Source of the DNA: Pseudomonadota bacterium
GTDB taxonomy: Bacteria > Pseudomonadota > Gammaproteobacteria > Steroidobacterales > JBCBZW01
Length of the DNA stretch: 64,000 bases
Assembly: GCA_039815145.1 (NCBI GenBank)
Contig: JBCBZW010000014.1
Coordinates: 1 to 64,000, forward strand
Direction of reading: 5' to 3'
Part shown: piece by piece, positions 39,153 through 48,001 of the stretch
How positions within the stretch are numbered: position 1 is the first letter of the stretch
How the letters are laid out: each line of letters opens with the position of its first letter
The notes under the pieces: generated by a model
Databases searched by the model: none
The model's input: the letters and a program-made list of their open reading frames with translations, nothing else
What the model was told of the DNA's origin: nothing
Program-made: the position numbers and the translations under genes

Positions 39153-40778
39153 TTATTCGTCACCGCCTAACCAGGCGGTTGCCTCTCCCCGTGAAGACTC
39201 CATCCAGGCCGATACGCTGTCAGCGCAGCGGCGTAGTGGGTGCTCCGGCGGATCCTCATCCCAGAAGCGTCCGAACCACATCTCACAGCCCCCGCGCGGG
39301 TTGTCCGTGTAGTGCCACTCTTCATTGTCACCGCGTACGGCGACGCGGGGACCGAAGGGATTGGCCACGGCAGCCACCAGGCCGTGGGGCGTAGACAGGA
39401 GGTTACGGATTCCGAGATTGTACCTGTTATCGAAGCCGACCTTGGTGACAGGCATCCAGTTCTCACCATCTGCCGTGCGCCAAAGGGAGCAGCCCCCTTC
39501 GTTATCCACGATGTTCTCGGCGCCCACGTGGCCAACCACGTTGCGTATGCCGGCATTGTAGGCATCGCTGTTCAAGAATCGTACCCAGATCGTCGAGTTC
39601 ATCGACCCGACATATAGCCAGCCGTCGTGCGCGGTCATTGACCAGAAGTAGCCGTTGAACACGTTGCCAAAGCCGGCGGCCACGCCGCTGAGCGGTATCT
39701 TCTTACCCTGGTCCGTGTAGCGCGCGCTGCCGATGATGAGGTCCCAGGTATGGTCCGCGTTGATGCGGATCACCTCGGACCCTGCAGGGCCGATCTTGTT
39801 GTTGAGATCGTTGCCACCGTTCTGGATCGCCGTGCCGATGTAGAGCGCACCCTTGAACACGTGCATGGTCACGCCGATCTGGTTCTCGGCGCCCCGACCG
39901 CCGCCCTTGTCGAGCACCTTCTCCCATCGGTAGGGAGGCTCGCCCTCACAATCGCTCCACCACACCTCGAAGCCGTTGTTGTTGAAGGTGGTGGCGTAGA
40001 GGCGGTCCTGGAACTCACAGAGCATCAGCACGCCCTGGTTGTCCGGGTTGCCGAAGCCCGGCTCGTTGACCGGCACCCAGTTACCGTTGGCGGGGTCCCG
40101 ACTCTCGTAGATCACCGGGTTGCCGGAGACGTTGATGACGAACTTCACGTCGAAGCCGCGGGTGCCCGTGGGGGAGGTGAACAGTCGCCCCTTGAAGGGG
40201 ATCAGCACGCGCGTGGCGGTAACGGGCAGGCCCTCGATGATGCCGAAGGGCGAGACCGGGTGGAATTCCTTGCCGTCGGTCGAGCGCAACAACAGGGCGC
40301 CGGGAGAACGGCTCACCGCCCAGGTGGCGGCGTAGAGCGCTGGCTCATCGTCGGACTCGCCCTGGAACACGGCCATGCTGCGAAAGCCCGTCTCCCGCGC
40401 CACCATGCCGAAGTGGCCGCCGATCGCCGGCACCTCGGGGGCAGAGTGCACCAGGTCCCACACACCGGTCTTCGGGTCGAAGGCCCAGATCTGGGCGCGT
40501 CGGTCCAGATCGCGGTAGAGGCCCTCGGCGTCGTCCGGGCCCTCCACCGGCCACAGGGGCACAGGCATGTTCTTGAAGGTGTGCTGGATCTTGATCATCT
40601 GGAAGTTCGAGCGCGTGGTACCGACGTACACGCGATCTCGGAACCAGGCGACCGAATGGGGAAAACTGTTGTGACCATCACCGAAACCGTTCGGCGCGAT
40701 CATGCGGAACTGGTCCAGGCCCAGGCCGCGGTTGGGGGCCGGCTCGTAGGGGCGCGGCCTAGCGATCACGCTGACCAC
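39153..40778 (-). CDS. Cytosolic beta-propeller protein of a three-member local family (member 1)
   Basis: A 541-residue protein without signal peptide. It consists of repeating strand units typical of a beta-propeller (VAWFRDRVYVGT, FRSMAVFQ, LFTSPTG, CEFQDRLYATTFNNNGFEVWW, VFKGALYIGTAI, AHDGWLYVGSMN). It shares with the genes at 49888 and 53035 the signatures GxPPYxWxxV, F(K/N)GALYxG, GPxxxExIRIxxDxxWDL and LGIRNLL-TPxGL. I do not recognise the family function. GTG 40778 is preceded by a strong AAGGAGGG located inside the end of the upstream gene, so the two are translationally coupled. Confidence 0.75.
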   Translation of the reverse strand: MVSVIARPRPYEPAPNRGLGLDQFRMIAPNGFGDGHNSFPHSVAWFRDRVYVGTTRSNFQMIKIQHTFKNMPVPLWPVEGPDDAEGLYRDLDRRAQIWAFDPKTGVWDLVHSAPEVPAIGGHFGMVARETGFRSMAVFQGESDDEPALYAATWAVSRSPGALLLRSTDGKEFHPVSPFGIIEGLPVTATRVLIPFKGRLFTSPTGTRGFDVKFVINVSGNPVIYESRDPANGNWVPVNEPGFGNPDNQGVLMLCEFQDRLYATTFNNNGFEVWWSDCEGEPPYRWEKVLDKGGGRGAENQIGVTMHVFKGALYIGTAIQNGGNDLNNKIGPAGSEVIRINADHTWDLIIGSARYTDQGKKIPLSGVAAGFGNVFNGYFWSMTAHDGWLYVGSMNSTIWVRFLNSDAYNAGIRNVVGHVGAENIVDNEGGCSLWRTADGENWMPVTKVGFDNRYNLGIRNLLSTPHGLVAAVANPFGPRVAVRGDNEEWHYTDNPRGGCEMWFGRFWDEDPPEHPLRRCADSVSAWMESSRGEATAWLGGDE

Positions 40779-40779
40779 C

Positions 40780-41346
40780 CTAGCCCTCCTTGCCGTCCGC
40801 GGCGGGCAGCTGCGGGTGGATGTCCTCTCGGGTGCGGGCGCCGCCCTGTTCGGCCTGCGCCTCGGCGGCGGGACTCAAGGCGGAGCGCTCGGCTTGCTCG
40901 AGCATGGCGAGCTCGCCCTGAAACGCGTCAAGAACGCTGTTCAGTAGCTTCACCCGATAGCCGAGTTCCTTCTTGCGCGCCTTGATCTCGCTGAGCGGCG
41001 TGCCGCTCGGGATGAAGTCGATCTCGACGCCGAACTCGACCGGGTTCTCGAAGAAGTCCTGGATGATCTGCAGTTGGTGGTGGCGGGCCTTGCGCTTGTC
41101 CACCAGGGTCTTCAGGAAGGCGTTGATCTCCTCGCCTTCGTCACCGGACTCACCGACCGGCGGCACGTCGCCATCGGCCGCATCTCCAGCGCGCGGCGGT
41201 GGTGGCGGCGACCCCGACAGCAGGGGCGAGACCGACGCATCCGGGGAGATCCGCTCACGCAGGGCGAGCAGACGCAGCTGGCGAGCTTTCTCTTCCTCGC
41301 TCAGCTGATCGGCATCTACGGTGTTGAGCCTGCGATTCGTTTCCAA
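40780..41346 (-). CDS. Conserved-looking hypothetical protein coupled to beta-propeller 1
   Basis: A 188-residue soluble protein. The N-terminal part is low complexity (SPPPPPRAGDAADGD). A helical middle contains INAFLKTLVDKRKARHHQLQIIQDFFENP and GVEIDFIPSGTPLSEIKARKKELGYRVKLLNSVLDAFQGELAMLEQAE, probably a coiled coil. No known domain was recognised. It starts with TTG at 41346 after GAGAAGG, and its stop lies 1 bp from the propeller start. A role as a partner or scaffold for the propeller is conceivable but unproven. Confidence 0.6.
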   Translation of the reverse strand: METNRRLNTVDADQLSEEEKARQLRLLALRERISPDASVSPLLSGSPPPPPRAGDAADGDVPPVGESGDEGEEINAFLKTLVDKRKARHHQLQIIQDFFENPVEFGVEIDFIPSGTPLSEIKARKKELGYRVKLLNSVLDAFQGELAMLEQAERSALSPAAEAQAEQGGARTREDIHPQLPAADGKEG

Positions 41347-41624
41347 CGGCCTTCTCGATCAACGATGCGGTGTGCGGGCAAGCGCGGCGACCCTCGCCCG
41401 CTGCCCAACTGGCGTGCGGTTATCTCCGCAAAACCAATATGATACCGCGATACGGCAAATGCTTGAGAGTGTGCCCCAGGTGCGACGCCGGTATCCGGGC
41501 GCACCGCACGGTTCTCACCTCTTCGAAGCCTGACACTCAGATCACTCCCAAGGCGCCGTCGCTCTGGTATGGTGCCGCGCTTGCACCTCTAATAAGACGA
41601 TCACTGAGACGCCAAACGGTTCCC

Positions 41625-42602
41625 ATGTCCTCGCCCGCACCCGACAGCCCTGCCCTCGACGACACCCACGCCGGTGCGGTGCCGCTGCGGCAGCTGGAAC
41701 CGCCACCGCCGCCCCTTTTTATCCTGGGGTCGCCGCGCTCGTTCACTTCTCTGATCAACGGCATGCTGGGCCAGCACCCGCAAGCCTACGGGATGCCGGA
41801 GCTGAACCTGTTCGTGACCGACACGGTGCGTGATCTGATCGAGGAGTTCGCCGGCTACCGGCAGATCCAGATCCACGGCCTGATGCGCGTCGTGGCCCAG
41901 CTCTACGGCGCCGAGCAGAGCCTCGTGTCCGTCGACATGGCCAAGCGCTGGATGCTCACCCGTCTCGATCACAGCACCCAGGACATCTACTTCGAGCTGT
42001 GCGAGCGCGTCGCGCCCCTGCGGGTGGTCGACAAGAGCCCCGTCTACAGCTCCAAGCCGGAGTATCTGACCCGCCTGATGGAGGCATTTCCCGACGCGTA
42101 TTTCCTGCATCTACTGCGTCACCCGCGTACCCAGGGCGTCTCCATCATGAAGATCGCCAAGGGCATGATGGCGATCCTCTCCAACTCCGTGGACTACTCG
42201 GCCGACCCGCCGGTGGTCGACCCGCAGATCTCCTGGCTGGACGTGCAACAGAACATCGTGAACGCCCTGGCCGATGTGCCGGCCCACCGCCAGATGACCC
42301 TGCGCGGTGAAGACGTGCTCAACGCCCCCAGCAGTTCCCTGCGCAAGATCTGTCGCTGGCTGGGCCTGCGCACGGACGACGAGGCCCTGGAGGCAATGAT
42401 GCATCCGGAGGACTCGCCCTACGCCAGCCTCGGTCCGCTCGGCGCTCACCTCGGCAACGACATCAACTACCTGCGCTCGCCCGCCCTGCGCCATGCGCGG
42501 ATCCGCCCGAGTTCCCTCGACGGCCCCCTGCCCTGGCGCCAGGACGATGTGGGGTTCAGCGACGAGGTGCGGGCGATGGCCGAGCGCTTCGGCTACTCCT
42601 GA
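41625..42602 (+). CDS. Sulfotransferase (paralogue 1 of 4)
   Basis: A 325-residue PAPS-dependent sulfotransferase-like protein. The 5'-phosphosulfate loop is PLFILGSPRSFTSLINGMLG (about residues 31-50). The 3'-phosphate-binding region is seen in YFLHLLRHPRTQGVSI. The C-terminal WLGLRTDDEALEAMMHPEDSPYASLGPLGAHLGND matches three paralogues at 51245, 52136 and 54590. It transfers sulfate to a hydroxyl or amine of an unknown acceptor. It is divergent from the propeller-1 operon, with a 278-bp intergenic region between them. ATG 41625 gives an N-terminus in line with the paralogues plus a short Pro-rich lead. Confidence 0.82.
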   Translation: MSSPAPDSPALDDTHAGAVPLRQLEPPPPPLFILGSPRSFTSLINGMLGQHPQAYGMPELNLFVTDTVRDLIEEFAGYRQIQIHGLMRVVAQLYGAEQSLVSVDMAKRWMLTRLDHSTQDIYFELCERVAPLRVVDKSPVYSSKPEYLTRLMEAFPDAYFLHLLRHPRTQGVSIMKIAKGMMAILSNSVDYSADPPVVDPQISWLDVQQNIVNALADVPAHRQMTLRGEDVLNAPSSSLRKICRWLGLRTDDEALEAMMHPEDSPYASLGPLGAHLGNDINYLRSPALRHARIRPSSLDGPLPWRQDDVGFSDEVRAMAERFGYS

Positions 42603-42628
42603 GCACCAAGGCCGCGAGCGGCGGCCGC

Positions 42629-43696
42629 TCATCGCACCATCAACCGCGCTTCGGTCCCGCCCTGAAAGAGGGTGCGCGACTGACGCAAGGACGCCTGATC
42701 GCCTGCCCGCTCCTTCAGCCACGCGTTCCAAAACTGCAAGGTGCTCTCCAACACCAGCTGTGCGATGGCCTCGTCGGAGAGGTTCGGCACGTGGACGGAC
42801 GCTCGGTCCAGGCCCCCCATGTCGTGGGCACCGTCCTCGACCACCACGGCGTACTGGCGACCTTCCGGCGCCGCATTGAAGGGCTCCAGGCGCCACTCCC
42901 ACGGCTGACCGTCACGACCGCGATCGCGCGTACCGGTCACCGTGATCGTGGGCAGATCGAGCTCGTCCCAGGACCCGTCTGCGTGCAACTGCCCCCGCCC
43001 CTGCGGCGAGATCAGCACCAAGGCCTTCACCCGGGGGTCGCGGTAGGGACGCGAGCGGCGCCCGTCGCGGATCACCAGGGCGCCTCCCAGCAACTGGGCT
43101 GTGCTCGCACCGAAGGAGTGACCACCCACGCCGATACGGTCGCGATCGATCAAGCCCTTGAGCCCCGCCGTGCGGTGTTCGATATCGATCAGCGAATCCA
43201 GGATGAAGGTCACGTCACGAGGCCTGTTAGGCCAGTCACCGAAGGCGCTGGTCGGCGGTGACTCGGGGATCTCCGGCTCCGTCGATGGGCGCGCGTCGGA
43301 GTGGTTGGGTTGGATACACACGTAGCCCCAGCTGGCCCAGCACTGGGTGAGCAACTGGTAGTCGTCCTTGCTACCGCGGGCGCCGTGGGAGAAGACGATG
43401 AGCGGGTGTGGCTCGCGCCCGCCCACGGGGAAGGCGATGCGCACCTCCACCAGGCGTGCCCGACCTGCATCCCACAGATACAGGGAGTCGACGGTCTTGA
43501 CGGGAAAGGGGCCGCCGTGAGGTGGCGACCGGGTGGCCGCCCGAGGCAGCACGGCCGCTTCCACTAGCGCGCGCTGCTCGTCACTCAACACGACGGGCGC
43601 TGGTGTCGCCGCCGCGCCTGCTCGCCGAGCAGCCCGCGGTGCGGGCCTGGCAGCCGGCGCACCACCACCTAGCAGACGCTTTAGGATTCTCAGCAT
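42629..43696 (-). CDS. Alpha/beta hydrolase (PAF-acetylhydrolase/dienelactone-hydrolase-like)
   Basis: A 355-residue hydrolase. After an Ala/Pro-rich N-terminus, the core contains PLIVFSHGARGSKDDYQLL (oxyanion strand), the nucleophile elbow GVGGHSFGASTAQLLGG with Ser, LPTITVTGTRDRG (acid region) and VEDGAHDMGG with the catalytic His. This is the platelet-activating-factor-acetylhydrolase-like subgroup acting on short acyl esters or lipids. There is no clear signal peptide. It is convergent with sulfotransferase 1 and downstream of the PQQ-like protein gene on the same strand. Confidence 0.8.
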   Translation of the reverse strand: MLRILKRLLGGGAPAARPAPRAARRAGAAATPAPVVLSDEQRALVEAAVLPRAATRSPPHGGPFPVKTVDSLYLWDAGRARLVEVRIAFPVGGREPHPLIVFSHGARGSKDDYQLLTQCWASWGYVCIQPNHSDARPSTEPEIPESPPTSAFGDWPNRPRDVTFILDSLIDIEHRTAGLKGLIDRDRIGVGGHSFGASTAQLLGGALVIRDGRRSRPYRDPRVKALVLISPQGRGQLHADGSWDELDLPTITVTGTRDRGRDGQPWEWRLEPFNAAPEGRQYAVVVEDGAHDMGGLDRASVHVPNLSDEAIAQLVLESTLQFWNAWLKERAGDQASLRQSRTLFQGGTEARLMVR

Positions 43697-43743
43697 CGCA
43701 CGCTCGAGTTCTGCCTACCGGTGTTGGCCCTAAGCCTAAGCCC

Positions 43744-43773
43744 GAAGGCGGGGCGAGCCAACGCCCCACCTTC
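43744..43773 (-). terminator. Hairpin after the PQQ-like propeller gene
   Basis: GAAGGTGGGGCG and CGCCCCGCCTTC pair (one G-T wobble) around TTGGCT, starting 17 bp after the stop at 43790 on the minus strand. The following GGGCTTAGG is not T-rich. Confidence 0.45.
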
Positions 43774-43789
43774 AGTTTGCCCTGTCGTG

Positions 43790-46180
43790 TCAGGGTGCGG
43801 GAGTGAACACCACGACGTTGTCGCTGCGACCCCAGGCCTGCACGACCACCGCGCCATCCTGACGCACGGTTAGCGCGCGCAGGGTGTTGGGCGATACGCC
43901 CGCGGCCCAGGGAGACGTGCTGAGGGTGCCGTTGGTCACGTCGATCACGGCCAGGAGCAGATCGCCCGTGGCCACCTCTTCGACCGCTAGCACGAAGCGT
44001 CCTTCACCGGCCGCAGCGCCCAGGGAGCGCGGCAGGTAGTCGGTGCTCTGGAAGGCGATCTCCGCCGCCGCCCCGGTGTTGCGATACACGGTGATCCCCG
44101 TGGCCCCGTCGGCCGCCGTTCCCGCGGGCATGATCAGATCACCGTTCAGCGCCGGTGCGTCCTTGCTCGAGATACCCGTGCTCACCTGCCAACGGATGGC
44201 GGGGGTCGCCGGGTTGATCGCGCTCAACGTACCGTTGCGCTCCTGGGTGTACACCACGTCGCCGGCCGGGCTCACCACCGGCGCACTGGCCGGGCGGGTC
44301 AGCGCGGGCGATGCGAAGCCCCAGCGGCTGGTCAGGGTGACCGTCTGCGGGTCGTAGTCGAAGGCCTGCAGCAGGCCCGCGCCCGTGCCGCGCGTCAGCG
44401 AGGCGTAGACGGTGCCGTCGTTGGACTCGACCGCGATGGCCGAGGCGTAGGCACACGCTGCTTCGGCGCCGCCGAGCAGACAGTTCGGCGTGGCCGGGAA
44501 GTTGCGGTTCGGCGAGAGCTGCTGCTCCCCGAGCACGGTGCCGTCGGCGGGGTCGAGGATGTAGGCCTGGGCGTTCCAGGTGAACATCACGAGGCGACCG
44601 TCCGGCAGGAACTGCGCCCCTCGGGACAAGCCGATCACCGGCGTCGACCACAGCACCGAGCCGTCGGGGGCGAACTTGGTGATCGCCTCCTGGGCCGTGA
44701 CGTAGAAGTTGCCGTCGCGATCGATCAGCGCACCCACCTGGGCCAGCTGCGTGCCGGTCTGCGACTCGTCGATGCGGAACTTCTCGGCACCCGTGTTGGT
44801 GTCGAGGGCGATCAGCTCGCTTACGCCGAGGTTGTTGTTGCGGCTGCTGAACAGCAAGGTGCCGTCGCTGGCGAGGGTCGACCAAGCGAACTGCGCGCCG
44901 GGCACATCGATGGGCGCACCGGCGGTGAACGCATCACCGATGGCGAAGGGCACGCAGTTGCAATTGCGGTTATCGCGGTTGCTGCCTGCCCAAGGGCCAC
45001 CGTAGCTGGCCGGCAGATCGTACGCGAAGCTGGGGCCGAGGCCCGTGTCGGCACGCCGCAGGAAGCGAGTACCCGGGAAGCCGGCCAGACGCTCCGTGTA
45101 GTAGGCGACCGGACCGCTGGGCAACATGTACGGCTCAGGCTCCGAGCGCTGCTCGTCGGTGAGCGGATCGTCGATGCGACGGAAGAACGGCGCATCCGGA
45201 TCGATGCCGGCCAGCCAGATCTCACTGGGGCCAACAGGCTGGCCGGGGAAGGTGTCGCCTTGGCCCAGCTCATCAGCGGCCACCACGGTGACGTAGGAGC
45301 GGCCGTTCAGGGAGAACGCCTCGGGCGAGCTCAGGAGCGGCTTGTCGCTCGGAATAACGAAGCGGTTGTATTCAGTCCAGACACCGTCGATGCGACGGTA
45401 GACCGCGAGGTCCGTGAAGTTGATCATCAGCACGAACGCGAAGTCGTTGAACTCCGGCGCGAACCAGATGAAGGGGTTGATCTTGTTGTTCGGCGAAGAG
45501 GTGATGAGTTCACCGTCGCCGGTCGCCAGATCGATCTGCATCACCTGGGTGCGGCCGATGTCGTCCGTCGCCAGGGTCAGTACGGTGGGCTCGGTGCCGA
45601 GGAAGCGGCCGCCCTCGGCCACCACGTTGGCGCTGCCCTCACTGGCGGGGTCGTTCCAGTCGCGCCAGGACACGACGATCTCGCCGTCCGGCAGGATGCG
45701 GTTGTAGACCATGCGCGCCGTGCCGGTGAAGCCCGGCTGCGTGCCGTTCGCGCGAAGGCGATTGTCGCCCTGCTCGAGCAACTCGGTGGTCCACGTCGCG
45801 GGCCCCACGTTGCGCGCCACGGCCAGCCACTTCGTCCCTTCCACATCCTTGGTGTAGATGAGCACGTCTTCCTCGCCGTAGCTCATGCGCGGGGTGTTGC
45901 CCACCTCGCCCACGGAGGCGAGCCCGGTGTCGACCAACGTGCCACGGCCGTCCGCGGGGCTGATGTCGCCGGTGATGGGATCGACGCGAGCGATCCACAG
46001 CTGGTTGAAACGGTCTTGCCAGATCATCCGGTTCTCGGCTTCGTCGAACTCCGGTGCGGGGAGATCGCTCGAGGTATCGGAGATGATCTGATCGTCGACC
46101 ACAAAGTCGGCCAACGCTGCCGGCACACCCACAGTGAGGCCCAGGCTAAGGGCAACGGCGGGGGCGAGGAGATTAAGCAT
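43790..46180 (-). CDS. Exported PQQ-like beta-propeller protein
   Basis: A 796-residue secreted or periplasmic protein: MLNLLAPAVALSLGLTVGVPAALA is a signal peptide. The C-terminal half shows PQQ-enzyme-type propeller repeats (ELIALDTNTGAEKFRIDES, AITKFAPDGSVLWSTPVIG, AYILDPADGTVLGEQQL, TLSAINPATPAIRWQVSTG). The N-terminal half has a different set of strand repeats. No catalytic PQQ-dehydrogenase residues are obvious, so a structural or binding role is likelier. A Cys-rich loop (NRNCNCVPF) lies between halves. ATG 46180 was selected as the start of the signal peptide. It is not closely similar to the three cytosolic propellers. Confidence 0.72.
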   Translation of the reverse strand: MLNLLAPAVALSLGLTVGVPAALADFVVDDQIISDTSSDLPAPEFDEAENRMIWQDRFNQLWIARVDPITGDISPADGRGTLVDTGLASVGEVGNTPRMSYGEEDVLIYTKDVEGTKWLAVARNVGPATWTTELLEQGDNRLRANGTQPGFTGTARMVYNRILPDGEIVVSWRDWNDPASEGSANVVAEGGRFLGTEPTVLTLATDDIGRTQVMQIDLATGDGELITSSPNNKINPFIWFAPEFNDFAFVLMINFTDLAVYRRIDGVWTEYNRFVIPSDKPLLSSPEAFSLNGRSYVTVVAADELGQGDTFPGQPVGPSEIWLAGIDPDAPFFRRIDDPLTDEQRSEPEPYMLPSGPVAYYTERLAGFPGTRFLRRADTGLGPSFAYDLPASYGGPWAGSNRDNRNCNCVPFAIGDAFTAGAPIDVPGAQFAWSTLASDGTLLFSSRNNNLGVSELIALDTNTGAEKFRIDESQTGTQLAQVGALIDRDGNFYVTAQEAITKFAPDGSVLWSTPVIGLSRGAQFLPDGRLVMFTWNAQAYILDPADGTVLGEQQLSPNRNFPATPNCLLGGAEAACAYASAIAVESNDGTVYASLTRGTGAGLLQAFDYDPQTVTLTSRWGFASPALTRPASAPVVSPAGDVVYTQERNGTLSAINPATPAIRWQVSTGISSKDAPALNGDLIMPAGTAADGATGITVYRNTGAAAEIAFQSTDYLPRSLGAAAGEGRFVLAVEEVATGDLLLAVIDVTNGTLSTSPWAAGVSPNTLRALTVRQDGAVVVQAWGRSDNVVVFTPAP

Positions 46181-46561
46181 TGAAGTAGCCTTCCCAGGCT
46201 CGGAACCATTCAGTCGCATGGTATTGGGGGTCTCCGTACTTTGAAGGTCCAGTTAGCCGGACTCTTGGTTTTTGGACCACGGATTGATCCTGTGGCCGCA
46301 ATTGTAGCCCCGCCGAGCGTGCGCCGCGTCACATCGAGATAACGATCACCGTAAGCCCTTGTTTCGAGGCTGAGCATCTGTCAAAAATGTGACGTAATGC
46401 TCAAATAATGCGCAGCCTCAAGGTCTTATTGTCCGTTCGATGAAGGCTGTACACAGGGCGTTGCGCACCGTGCGGGCCGCCCGCGCCGGCCGGATGCCCG
46501 CTTTGCAGGGTCGGCGCTATCGAGGCACCGCGGGCCGGTGTAACATCGCGCTCCGGTAATT
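46181..46561. other. Divergent intergenic region, likely promoter-bearing
   Basis: About 380 bp between the PQQ-like gene and the divergent sulfotransferase 2. A stretch at about 46375-46435 is clearly AT-richer than its surroundings (for example TGTCAAAAATGTGACG, CTCAAATAATG) and is the best place for promoters. No clear -35/-10 pair, operator or RNA element could be assigned. Confidence 0.4.
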
Positions 46562-46582
46562 GTGTCCCTGGATGATCTGGCG

Positions 46583-47266
46583 ATGCTGCTTTCTGTGCAT
46601 ATTCCGAAGACTGCTGGCACTTCTTTCCGGCAGGCGCTGCAGGCGCAACTCGGCGAGGATCGGGTCGCTCTCACCTACCTCGGTCGGGTGATGTGCGGCA
46701 ACGATTACGTCTGTGGCTTCCAGGGCCGTTCCCTGGAGCACCTGGCCGATGAGGACGCCGCGGCGCTGGTGGACTACTGCGAGACCAACGGCGTCGCCTG
46801 CATTCACGGCCACTACACACTGTTCGCTCTGCGCGAACTGTTCCCGGACGCGCGTTGCATCACCTTCCTGCGCGATCCCCTGAAGCGGCTGATCTCCGCC
46901 TACAACCACATGTTCGTCACCATGCCCGATCGCGCCGAGCAGCTGTCCTTCGAGGACTTCGTGCGCATGGAACGCACCCAGAACGTGTACGAGTCCCACG
47001 GTGTGCTGGAGTACATCGCAGACTTCGACTTCATCGGGATCACCGAGCAGTACGGCCGCAGCCTCGAGCTCCTGCAGAACGTCTACCCGGAGCTCGGCGT
47101 GTTGCGCCTGGAAGAGGCCAACGTGTCCCAGACCAAGCGCTTCACCCGCCAGGACGTCAGCGATGACTTCCTCGACGAGCTACGCTCGCTGAACGACGGT
47201 GACTACGAGATCTACAACCAGGTGTGCGGCTGGTTCGAGGAAGAGTGCGAGCGCCGCGGGCTCTAG
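46583..47266 (+). CDS. Sulfotransferase family 2-type protein
   Basis: A 227-residue sulfotransferase of a different subgroup from the four paralogues. The PAPS loop SVHIPKTAGTSFRQAL is at the N-terminus. The 3'-phosphate motif CITFLRDPLKRLISAYNHMF follows at about residue 90, and the preceding HGHYTLFAL carries conserved His residues. This class acts on carbohydrate or glycolipid acceptors in many organisms. A GTG at 46562 would add seven residues; ATG 46583 gives the usual short N-terminus. It is followed 20 bp later by an unknown gene. Confidence 0.82.
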   Translation: MLLSVHIPKTAGTSFRQALQAQLGEDRVALTYLGRVMCGNDYVCGFQGRSLEHLADEDAAALVDYCETNGVACIHGHYTLFALRELFPDARCITFLRDPLKRLISAYNHMFVTMPDRAEQLSFEDFVRMERTQNVYESHGVLEYIADFDFIGITEQYGRSLELLQNVYPELGVLRLEEANVSQTKRFTRQDVSDDFLDELRSLNDGDYEIYNQVCGWFEEECERRGL

Positions 47267-47286
47267 GCCCCGACTCCGCCACCGAG

Positions 47287-47913
47287 ATGAGCGATAGCGC
47301 ACGCATCATGCAAGCCCTGCGCCGAGCGCAATCGGCGAACGACAAGAGGACGAACGACATGAGCAAGAAAAAGGCGCAGGAGACTGCCGCCGTACAAGAA
47401 GACAAGCCGTTGAGCGTCGACGACATCCCGGGCGCCGTGACGCCGGACGAAACCAACAGCGGTGGGGGCAACAACACCGAGAGTGATGACAGCTCCCTAC
47501 ACAGTCGCTTGAGCGCTTTCCGCGAACGGCGCACGGGCGGTGAAGGTAGCGCCGCCATCGCCGGCGCCCGACGTTCAGGAACTGGCCCTCGCGCTGGTGG
47601 CGGTGGTCGTGGCGGACCGGCCGGTGCCCTCTCCGCCCGTCGCGCCGCAGGCGGCGCGGGTGGTGGTGCCGCCGCCGGCGGGGGTGGCCGCGCTGCCCTG
47701 CAAGCGCGTCGCGGTGCGGCCGCTGCCGGTGGCGACGATGATGCCGCGGCCAAGGGCAAGGAGATCCTCAAGCAGGTGATCGCCCGCATGAACACGCAGG
47801 GACAGGACAACAAGCCCTTGCACAAGGCGCTCAAGGGCGTCGCCCGCGGCTACCAGGCCCTCGAGAACGAAGTCGCGCGCCTGCGCGAAGAGCTCGAGAG
47901 CTACAAGGGCTAA
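47287..47913 (+). CDS. Gly/Ala-rich protein of unknown function with C-terminal coiled coil
   Basis: A 208-residue protein. A charged N-terminus (SDSARIMQALRRAQSANDKR, then a Lys/Glu-rich segment) leads to a low-complexity Gly/Ala/Arg region (about residues 85-155). A helical C-terminus (GKEILKQVIARMNTQGQDNK, YQALENEVARLREELESYKG) likely forms a coiled coil. No known domain was recognised. The low-complexity DNA also leaves other frames open, but this frame carries the helical ends and ends at a good terminator. It probably shares a transcript with sulfotransferase 2. Confidence 0.6.
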   Translation: MSDSARIMQALRRAQSANDKRTNDMSKKKAQETAAVQEDKPLSVDDIPGAVTPDETNSGGGNNTESDDSSLHSRLSAFRERRTGGEGSAAIAGARRSGTGPRAGGGGRGGPAGALSARRAAGGAGGGAAAGGGGRAALQARRGAAAAGGDDDAAAKGKEILKQVIARMNTQGQDNKPLHKALKGVARGYQALENEVARLREELESYKG

Positions 47914-47920
47914 AACGGCA

Positions 47921-47953
47921 AAGGGAACGCGATAGGCCCTATCGCGTTCCCTT
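47921..47953. terminator. Perfect 16-bp hairpin between convergent genes (bidirectional terminator)
   Basis: AAGGGAACGCGATAGG and its exact reverse complement are separated by one base. A-rich sequence precedes it (TAAAACGGCA) and TTC follows. It lies between the stop at 47913 (+) and the stop at 48002 (-) and can serve both. Confidence 0.7.
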
Positions 47954-48001
47954 CAAGACTCTTGCAGCACGCCGCTCTGGAACGTCCTTGCCCGCGTCGG
48001 C

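Noticed and set aside
47157-47834. Minus-strand frame opposite the Gly/Ala-rich protein
   Set aside because: A Pro/Ala-rich shadow of low-complexity DNA; the plus frame has helical ends and a terminator.
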